This document shows, in pieces, positions 26,210 to 33,673 of a DNA stretch of 64,000 bases. The notes under the pieces were generated by a model. The model saw only the letters and a program-made list of their open reading frames with translations, ran no database searches and was not told the DNA's origin. The position numbers and the translations under genes were made by a program. The stretch spans positions 1-64,000 of the forward strand of contig NZ_JBBCBW010000002.1 of the NCBI RefSeq assembly GCF_037204085.1, written 5' to 3'. Source of the stretch: Variovorax sp037204085 (GTDB lineage: Bacteria; Pseudomonadota; Gammaproteobacteria; Burkholderiales; Burkholderiaceae_C). Every line of letters begins with the position of its first letter. Positions within the stretch are counted from its first letter, which is position 1.

Positions 26210-29200
26210 TTTTCTGAACTGGTTTTTTCTTCTGGAGATGCGGGCGCCGATGCCGGCGGAGCAACAGCGGCACCGGCCGACGGAAAGCCGAACCCCGTTT
26301 CATCGAACTTGAAGCGCAGCCGGATGTACGCACCCTTGCTGGTGTATTCGTTGGCCGTGAGGTCGCGGTCGTGCAGGCCGACGAAGTTGTAGCCGGCGGA
26401 AATCCACAGGTCCTTCGCCATCTGGTAGCCGAGCTCCACGCCCGCGGTCTTCTGCAGCGAGCCGCCCTTGCCGTAGAGCAGGCCGGCCTGGATGCCGAAG
26501 TCCCAGTCCTTGTTGAGGTCGCGGGTGTAGCGCGCGTGCAGCAGGTGCGCCCAGTAGGTGCTGGCCAGAAAGCCGTCGTCGGTGCGCGAGATCTTTCCCG
26601 CATAGCGCGCGCTCAGCACGCTGCCGCGCTCGGGGTTGTAGTTCAGGTGCGCCGAGAGAATGTCGGCACTGGTACTGCCCGGCAGGCTGGCGTTGCCGAA
26701 CCCGCTGCCGAAGGCGCTGCCGCCGGTCAGCGCGCCGGCAGCGTTGCCGTTGCCCACGATGCGTTCCGAGCGGCGCTCGTAGCGCATCAGCGCGTTCCAG
26801 GTGTCGCTGTCCACCGGGCGATAGGCCATGCCGATCTGGTGGCGCTGCAGGTGCCGCTCGTTGCCGCCGTTCGCGCCCTGCCCTTCGCTGTCGCTCACCA
26901 CGCTGCGCGCCAGCAGGCTCCATGCGGGGCTGATCTTGTAGCCGAACCCGGCGCTGAAGAGGCGCGTGTTCGCGTCGTCGCCCTTGCGGCCTTCGAGAAT
27001 GCCGCTGAGCTTGTAGGTGTCCGTCAGGTATTCGACGCCCGCGGTGACGGCGGTGGATTCGCCCAGCCCGCCCGCATAGCCGGTGCCGCTGTTGGCGCTG
27101 TTGGTGTAGCCGCCCATCTGGCGGGTGTGCTCCAGGCCGCCGGTCAGGCTGAAGCGGTCGGTGAGCTTGAAGGTGTTGCGCACGCCCATGGCTGCCTGCG
27201 CGCTGCGCCCGTCGACGCTGTCGGCAAGCCGGTACTCGTTGTACACGCGCCCGCCGTCCATGTAGTTGCTCTCGATGCCGACGATCCCGACGTTGTTGGA
27301 CTGCGTGGCGTCCAGCTGTGCATCGCCATACAGGCTGGAGATGAGCTCGTAGCGCGCGTAGGCACGCGTCTTGTCGGTGATCGCGTAGTTGCCGCCAATG
27401 GCCAGCGTGCGGCGGTCGGAATTCTTCAGGTCCTGCTCGCCTTCGACGAACACCTGGGCCAGCGGCACACCGGGCACCTGCGCCGAGAGGCGCGCGCGCA
27501 CGGTGGTGAGGCTTTCGCTTTCGCCGCTGCTGTTGGCCGTGGCGGCGGCGCCGAGCGCCGTGACGTTGCCGGCACCGACGCGGCTGCCGAGGTTGCCGTT
27601 GTAGGTGGAGATTTCGCCGTAGTCGAAGCCGGAACCGGAGGCCAGGCCGCTGTTGCTCTGGCCGTGGCGCACGCCGACTTCCGCAACGACGTTGTCGTCC
27701 AGCTTCTTGCGCAGGCTCGCGCTCGCGCCCTTGCGGTCGCCTTCGAGCAGTGCGTCCTTGCTGTAGAGCACTTCGGCGCGGGCCGCGGTGTTGTCGTCGA
27801 TCTTGTATTCGGCACGGCCCGAAACCTCGGTACGGCCCGCCGAGAAACTCGCGCCCGGGTTGTCGAAGCCGGTGCTGGTCTTGCTGGCCAGCGCCACCAC
27901 GGCGAGCTTCTCGTCCTGGTGGCGCACTTCGATGCGGCCACCCTCGCCCTTGCCCTTTTCGTCGGACTCGGTGCGCACCAGTTCGGCTGCGGCCGTGGTG
28001 TTGTCGCCGAGGCGTGCCACGGCCGTGAGCGCACGCAGCTTGCGGTGGTTTTCGGGGTTCTGGTCGGTACTCGCGACCACGCCCACCTGCAGGCGCTCGC
28101 CCACCTTGACCTGCACGTCGGTGCCGGCCACGGTGAACTTGGGCCCGCCGCTGTCGACCTCATAGGTGACGCGGATCGATTGCGGGTTGAGATTGGCATC
28201 GACCGATGCGATGGCACGCGTGAACAGCACGCGGCGCGTGAGCGGCTCGACCGTGTAGTCCACGAAGCGCGTGACCGCCGTGCGCTGCAGCACGATGTCG
28301 GGCTGGTTGCGGTCGCGCACCACCACCTCGATCTGCTCGCTGTTGTCGACGAACTCGCCGCCGGTCGCGCTCAGGTAGTAAGGGCCGGAGGTACCGACGG
28401 CGCGAAACTCCTCGACCTGCTGCGTCTGCGCGGTGCGGGACGCATAGCTGGTGGCGCGCACGTTGGCCGTCTCGTACACGTGCTTCAGGCCGGTGAGCGC
28501 GCGATTGCTCTGGCTCAGGTTGCGCACCTCGGTGCTGCTGCTGGTGGTGAAGTCGCCGTACAGCAGGAACGAACGGTTCTTGTCGATGCGCACATAGAGC
28601 TTCTGCGTGCTCTGCGCATCGAAACCCTTGACGGACGAGTCGCCGTACACGGGGTAGAACTCGTCGGGGCGAATGTCGCGGAACAGGCGGTCCTTGCGCG
28701 CCTTGTCGGAGTCGAAGGCGGCGGTGAGCAGGTACTCGCCCTTGACGGTGCCCTTGAAGAAGAAGGCGGCTCGAGCGCCCGCGCGACGGTTCTCGCGCTC
28801 GTCGGTCAGCCCCGTCAGTTCGGCCTCGAAGGCCGCGCCCGCCGGCATGGCGCCGAGCGGCACGCTGCCGCGCTTGGTGAAGTCGAGCACGCCTTCGACG
28901 ATGCCGACGCCGATCATCGGACGCATTTCGGGCAGCAGCGCGAGCCGCACTTCCTTGACGAAGCTCCCGGCCGTCACGCGAATCCGCGCGTCGCCCGCCT
29001 CGCCCGGCGGCAGCAGCCGGAACTCGGCGGCTCCGCCTTCCATGAACACCTGGGTGCCCGGCTCGGCCGGGTTCAGGTCTTCGTCGAACCAGCGGCCGCG
29101 GTCGGCCTCCAGCGTGAGCTGGGTGCGCGCGGTCACCGGCACGCCGGCCGCGTCGACCAGCCGAATCTTCACAGCCACCGGCGTGCGCAAATCGGCGTAG

Positions 29201-32200
29201 GCGGTTTCGGGCAGGTCGACCTGGATGCCGCCCAGCTTGTCGGGCGCGACGATGCCGATCTGTTCGCTGCCGCGCACGTTGCCGAAATCGTCCACTGCGT
29301 CGAGCTGCAGGCGATTGGTTCCGGGCTGCAGCACCACGCCGATGTATTCCCAGGCGCCGATGCTCTTCGACGGCAGCTGGGTCTTCTTGCCGACACGCCG
29401 CCCGTCGATGGCCTGGCCGTTGACCGTGAGGCGCAGCGCCAGGCCGGCCTCGCCCTTGACGCGCACGTTGATCGACTGGCCGGGAACGGTGTCGCCGTCC
29501 TTCAGGCCGATAAAGCCGAGCGCATTGCTTTCGATCTGCGGCAGCAGCACTTCCAGCTCGATGGGGCTGGGCACTGCCTCGGGCAGCAGCGGCGCGCTGC
29601 GCGGCTCCAGCATGGCGGCGGAGGTGTTGACGGGCCGGCTCGCGAACGCGCCGACACCGCTTGCCGCACCGCCCGCGGCCGATGCGCCCTGGGCAGCGGT
29701 CGGCAGGCCGTTGAGCGCTGCGAACAGGCTGCCGGCGGGCGTGGGCGAGGCCGATGCGGCGGTACCCAGCGTGCCGCTCATGCTGCCCGATGCGGCACCG
29801 ACGAAGCTGCTGGCATTGGCCGGCGCATCGGGCATGGCGATCAGCGGTGCGGACGTGGTCGTGGTCGAGCCGGTGCTGCCGCTGGCGAGCGCCTGGCCGC
29901 TGGCGGGCAGCGAGCGCAGGTCGCCGACGGGAACGATCTGCCCTTCGGGATTCAGGCGCATGCGCACCTGGGCTTCGGCCTCGGTGTCCGGAATGGCGGC
30001 GATGGCGGCGCGGCGCGCGACCACGTCGGCCAGCGTTGCCGGGCTGTCGCAGTTGCCGATGATGAAGTTGGCCTTGTGGAACTCGCCCTTCTTCAGGTCG
30101 ACGAAGCGGCTCTCGGGCCTGCCGGCATTGCGGTTGTCGAGTATTTCAAGCCGGGCGCCGGGCGGCAGCGTGGTCTGGTCCACGCGCAGCACGTGGGTGA
30201 GCGGCTTGAGACCGTAGAGGCTCCACTTGCCCTCCACGTCGGTGACCACGTTGGTGCCGTCTTCCATGAACAGGCGCACGCCGGGCACGCCGATCTCGTC
30301 GCTGCCCTCTTGCTTGCCGTCCGCCTTGCAGTCCATGTAGACCTTGCCGAACATGAAGGCCTCGTCCGAGAACACGCCGCCGGTCACACGCACGGTCCAG
30401 TTCGCGAGGTTGGACTGCAGCGGGCCCGAGTAGGCACGCGCGCGGTTGATGGCGTCTCCGTTGGTGGGCGCGCCCACGCCAACGCGCACTCGGTAGCGCA
30501 CCATGGCCATCTGGTCGATGCCCAGGGTCAGCGTCGGGTAGTTGAACACCAGCTTCGGGCCCGCGCCGCCGACCGGGTTGGCAATGGCCGCACCGTTCAG
30601 GCGTGCGCTGTTGCTCACGTAGGCAAAGCCCGGCGGCAGGCTGTCGCTGATCGAGATGCCGGTCACCGGCGTACCCGTCTTGTTGGTCACCGTCAGCGCA
30701 TAGTCCAGAAAGTCGCCGAACTCGACCTGCCGCTTGCTGCCTTCCTTGCGCAGCACCAGGCCGAGCACATTGCCGGGGTCGAGCGGAATGTGGTTGTGCA
30801 CCACGTCGCACGCCGCGTTCGACGCGTTGAAGCCGGAGGTGACCGAGAAATAGTGGGTGGTCGGGTCCGCGCCCTTGGGCGGCAGCGCACTGGGCACCAC
30901 CGGACCGCAACTGCCGAAGGTGCCGGCCGTGACGGGGATCAGCTGCGACGGATAGACGTAGCCGCTGCCGGCCGGCGGAACCACATGCAGCGAGTACGTG
31001 CAAAGGCCCGTGGCCGGCGGCGACTGGAGGTAGAACTGGTAGCTGCCGTCCGCGCCGGTCGTCATCGACACGCTGCCGTCGGCATTGAAGGTGTAGGTGT
31101 CCGACGAGCCGCCGTAGATTTCAGCCGCGGTCATCGGCGTGACCGAACCGCTGCTGCACGACTGCCGGGTGAACGTGACCACCGCGCCGGGAACAGGCGC
31201 CCGCGTGACGGCGTTGTAGACCGTGCCGGCCGGGTCGGCCAGCAGCGACTGCGCCGAGTTGGCAGTGGCCGCAACCAGCATCGCGGGCGTGACGTTGATC
31301 GTGTTCTGGTCGAACGCCGCCGCCCAGGCCTTGTTGTCGATGGCCACGCGGCGGTCGCCTGCGCCGGGCTTCTGGGTCAGGCGAACGGTGAAGCTGATTT
31401 CTTCGCTCTGCCCGGGCTCCAGCCCGCGGCTGCCGTCGGTGAGGCTGAGCACCGCCTCGGTCGGCAGCCTGAAGGCATCGGCGCTCGCGAGCGCCTCGCG
31501 GTCGCAGGCGGCGCGGCCGGTAAAGCTGCCCGCGGGATTGAGCAGCCCGCTGCGCACCTTGGGCGCACCCACCAGCTCCCAAGAGGCCACGGGCCCCTCG
31601 GGCTTGTCCATGTCGAAGGTGCAGTTCAGGTTGTCGATCACGCGCACGTGGGGTGCGGGGGCGACACCGGTGTTGGTGACGAGCAGCCGGTAGTCGATTT
31701 CGTAGACGCCCTGCATCACGCGCCGCGGCAGCGATGCGCTCTTGGCGAGCGACAGCGACGGAAGCTGCAGTGACACCGGCGTGGGTGCGGTGTTGTTGTT
31801 GGGGTTACCGTCGCCGTCCGGGTCGGGGCTGGTGCCGTCGACCGAATCGTCGAAAGCCACCGGCGCGCCGCCGGTCGCAAGTGCGCCCTGCGCACGCACG
31901 CTGTTGAGAAGCATGCCGGTGCGGCCGTTGACGTTGATGCGAACGTCGAACTGCACGGTGACCTGCGCGCCGACCGGCAGCACGGCACCCGGCGCCAGCA
32001 GGTTCTGCGCAGCGGCGGTGCCGGTGAACGAGTTGTTGGCCGCGGCCACGGTGCCGCTCGTGCCGTTGCCCTGGTTGCCCGCAATGGCAATGGAGCCGGG
32101 CACGACGGTGTATTGATTGGGGCCGGGCACGGCCGCACTGGTGTAGCTGCCGAACTGGCTGGCGCCGCTGCCTTCGAGCAGGTCGGTCGCCTGCACGCCG

Positions 32201-33459
32201 TAGAGCCACACGGCTCCGTAGTTGCGCACGTCGACGCTGAAGCGCACGGTCGCGGTTCCGTCGAGCAGGCCGTCGGCGCCGCGGTTGGCGCGCGGCGTCG
32301 AGGCAGTCTTGGCCACGCCGATGCGGCTCTGGCTGGTGGTGATGAGCACGGTGTTGGACGGCGACACCACCGGCGCGGTGCCGTCGTTGTAGTAGCTCTG
32401 CGCGGTGTTGCGGATGTCGCCGGTCTGGTCCGCGCGCACGATCACCGCGAACTGCATGGCGATGGAGGCGTTGCGCGACACGGCCGCGGGCACGCCGATT
32501 GCCACTTCGACGGCCGCGGCGTCGTCCGCGGTGCGGTAGCTGAAGGCCGGATCGCCCGGCATGCGGAACAGGCGCACCGCGCCTGCGGCGGTGCTCTGCA
32601 GCGTGCCGGCGATGTACTGCGTGCCGGCGGGAATGAGGTCGCGCACCAGCACCAGGCTGGTAGGCGCGCCGTTCACGAGCACCGGTGTGCCTGTCGGCGC
32701 GGCAACGTTGGCGGGCTGCGCATCGCGCGCGCCGATGTTGGTGCCCGAGACCGCAAAGTCGATGCGGGTCTGCCCCGGCACGATGACACCCGGGTAGCTC
32801 GCGCTCTTGCTGATGGAGATCACCGCCATGTCGCCCACCGTCACGGTGTCGCGGTTGGTGGCGCTCAGGTTCTGCAGCGCGGTGGTCGCCGTGAGCGCGG
32901 TGCAGGCAACGCCGGCACCGGTGGCCGGAACCGTGCCCTGCACGAGCAGCGAGGCCGTTTCGCCGGGCCGCAGCGCCAGCGCGCCGGGCGCGCCGAGCGG
33001 CAGCACCGGATCGCCCGGGTCCGCCACGCCGTTGTTGTTGATGTCGCGCACGACGCGCAGGGTCGAAAGGTCGAGCGTGTCGGCCGCGCAGCCGCCCACG
33101 TTGTTGGCAAAGCCCAGCGCATAGCTCGAAGGCACGTTGCCGGTGTTGGTGAGCAGGTGGTTCAACGTGACCACGGTGGCGGGCGGCCTGTTGACGGCCT
33201 GGTCCTGCGTCAGCACCAGCGCCTCGACCGCGAGGACGTTCGCCACCACGCTGTTGGAGCTGGAGGTTTCGGTCTGCGCAAAGCCGGCCGGCACGTAGCT
33301 GGCCTTTGCCACGTTGCGGATGACGCTGCCACCGGGCGCGGGTGCCGCATGCACCGCGGCGGACGCCAGGAACAGCGTCAGGAAGAGCGCCAGCAACAGC
33401 GCCAGGCCGATCGCGAGCGTGGCGCCGGCTCGGCGCCATCGCTGCAAGCAGCAGCCCAT
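26206..33459 (-). CDS. Giant surface protein with DUF11 domains and C-terminal outer-membrane beta-barrel
   Basis: A protein of about 2417 residues with a signal peptide (1-37, ending VHA). DUF11-type modules fill about 40-740 and 900-1030. A carboxypeptidase-regulatory-like stretch lies near 750 and an SdrD/CNA-B-like domain (MFGKVYMDCKADGKQ) at 1036-1136. A Ser/Thr/Ala/Gly linker (about 1180-1280) and Ig-like domains (1306-1510) follow. From about 1510 the pattern is amphipathic strands and short turns, ending in the strand AYIRLRFKF plus a 33-residue disordered tail, which indicates a large outer-membrane barrel. A TTG at 33474, 8 bases after GGAG, may be the true start. It is co-translated with the 2414-residue protein downstream. 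Confidence 0.83.
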   Translation of the reverse strand: MGCCLQRWRRAGATLAIGLALLLALFLTLFLASAAVHAAPAPGGSVIRNVAKASYVPAGFAQTETSSSNSVVANVLAVEALVLTQDQAVNRPPATVVTLNHLLTNTGNVPSSYALGFANNVGGCAADTLDLSTLRVVRDINNNGVADPGDPVLPLGAPGALALRPGETASLLVQGTVPATGAGVACTALTATTALQNLSATNRDTVTVGDMAVISISKSASYPGVIVPGQTRIDFAVSGTNIGARDAQPANVAAPTGTPVLVNGAPTSLVLVRDLIPAGTQYIAGTLQSTAAGAVRLFRMPGDPAFSYRTADDAAAVEVAIGVPAAVSRNASIAMQFAVIVRADQTGDIRNTAQSYYNDGTAPVVSPSNTVLITTSQSRIGVAKTASTPRANRGADGLLDGTATVRFSVDVRNYGAVWLYGVQATDLLEGSGASQFGSYTSAAVPGPNQYTVVPGSIAIAGNQGNGTSGTVAAANNSFTGTAAAQNLLAPGAVLPVGAQVTVQFDVRINVNGRTGMLLNSVRAQGALATGGAPVAFDDSVDGTSPDPDGDGNPNNNTAPTPVSLQLPSLSLAKSASLPRRVMQGVYEIDYRLLVTNTGVAPAPHVRVIDNLNCTFDMDKPEGPVASWELVGAPKVRSGLLNPAGSFTGRAACDREALASADAFRLPTEAVLSLTDGSRGLEPGQSEEISFTVRLTQKPGAGDRRVAIDNKAWAAAFDQNTINVTPAMLVAATANSAQSLLADPAGTVYNAVTRAPVPGAVVTFTRQSCSSGSVTPMTAAEIYGGSSDTYTFNADGSVSMTTGADGSYQFYLQSPPATGLCTYSLHVVPPAGSGYVYPSQLIPVTAGTFGSCGPVVPSALPPKGADPTTHYFSVTSGFNASNAACDVVHNHIPLDPGNVLGLVLRKEGSKRQVEFGDFLDYALTVTNKTGTPVTGISISDSLPPGFAYVSNSARLNGAAIANPVGGAGPKLVFNYPTLTLGIDQMAMVRYRVRVGVGAPTNGDAINRARAYSGPLQSNLANWTVRVTGGVFSDEAFMFGKVYMDCKADGKQEGSDEIGVPGVRLFMEDGTNVVTDVEGKWSLYGLKPLTHVLRVDQTTLPPGARLEILDNRNAGRPESRFVDLKKGEFHKANFIIGNCDSPATLADVVARRAAIAAIPDTEAEAQVRMRLNPEGQIVPVGDLRSLPASGQALASGSTGSTTTTSAPLIAMPDAPANASSFVGAASGSMSGTLGTAASASPTPAGSLFAALNGLPTAAQGASAAGGAASGVGAFASRPVNTSAAMLEPRSAPLLPEAVPSPIELEVLLPQIESNALGFIGLKDGDTVPGQSINVRVKGEAGLALRLTVNGQAIDGRRVGKKTQLPSKSIGAWEYIGVVLQPGTNRLQLDAVDDFGNVRGSEQIGIVAPDKLGGIQVDLPETAYADLRTPVAVKIRLVDAAGVPVTARTQLTLEADRGRWFDEDLNPAEPGTQVFMEGGAAEFRLLPPGEAGDARIRVTAGSFVKEVRLALLPEMRPMIGVGIVEGVLDFTKRGSVPLGAMPAGAAFEAELTGLTDERENRRAGARAAFFFKGTVKGEYLLTAAFDSDKARKDRLFRDIRPDEFYPVYGDSSVKGFDAQSTQKLYVRIDKNRSFLLYGDFTTSSSTEVRNLSQSNRALTGLKHVYETANVRATSYASRTAQTQQVEEFRAVGTSGPYYLSATGGEFVDNSEQIEVVVRDRNQPDIVLQRTAVTRFVDYTVEPLTRRVLFTRAIASVDANLNPQSIRVTYEVDSGGPKFTVAGTDVQVKVGERLQVGVVASTDQNPENHRKLRALTAVARLGDNTTAAAELVRTESDEKGKGEGGRIEVRHQDEKLAVVALASKTSTGFDNPGASFSAGRTEVSGRAEYKIDDNTAARAEVLYSKDALLEGDRKGASASLRKKLDDNVVAEVGVRHGQSNSGLASGSGFDYGEISTYNGNLGSRVGAGNVTALGAAATANSSGESESLTTVRARLSAQVPGVPLAQVFVEGEQDLKNSDRRTLAIGGNYAITDKTRAYARYELISSLYGDAQLDATQSNNVGIVGIESNYMDGGRVYNEYRLADSVDGRSAQAAMGVRNTFKLTDRFSLTGGLEHTRQMGGYTNSANSGTGYAGGLGESTAVTAGVEYLTDTYKLSGILEGRKGDDANTRLFSAGFGYKISPAWSLLARSVVSDSEGQGANGGNERHLQRHQIGMAYRPVDSDTWNALMRYERRSERIVGNGNAAGALTGGSAFGSGFGNASLPGSTSADILSAHLNYNPERGSVLSARYAGKISRTDDGFLASTYWAHLLHARYTRDLNKDWDFGIQAGLLYGKGGSLQKTAGVELGYQMAKDLWISAGYNFVGLHDRDLTANEYTSKGAYIRLRFKFDETGFGFPSAGAAVAPPASAPASPEEKTSSEK

Positions 33460-33631
33460 CAATGAGTCAGACAAGAATTGCACTCCGCTTAACCTTCCGT
33501 CGGCGCCTGCTGGGGCCGTGAATACCTGGGTCTCTTTCCTCTGCCGCTGCCATGCGCACGCGAGCACTCGCGCCGGAAAGCAGCAGGGGAAAAAGGCGAA
33601 GCGCAGCCGTGAAGGCGGCGCCTCGCGTAAA

Positions 33632-33659
33632 GCCGGCAGGCCTGGAGAGGCCTGCCGGC
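33632..33659 (-). terminator. Perfect 12-bp hairpin after the 971-residue protein gene
   Basis: GCCGGCAGGCCT and its exact complement enclose a four-base loop, 14 bases after the stop codon of the 971-residue protein gene. On the minus strand it is followed by a short TTTA. It could be a terminator or a processing and attenuation element before the gene for the barrel protein. Confidence 0.65.
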
Positions 33660-33673
33660 GACTCAATCGCGTG

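Noticed and set aside
18944..26392. Very long open frame on the plus strand opposite the 2414-residue protein
   Set aside because: It is antisense to a gene with signal peptide and clear domains. Long mirror frames are expected in high-GC DNA with strong codon bias. Its translation is Arg/His/Gly-rich without domains.
26371..31773. 1800-codon open frame on the plus strand opposite the barrel-fused protein
   Set aside because: Same reason: low-complexity Ala/Arg/His-rich translation, no domains, opposite a well-supported gene.
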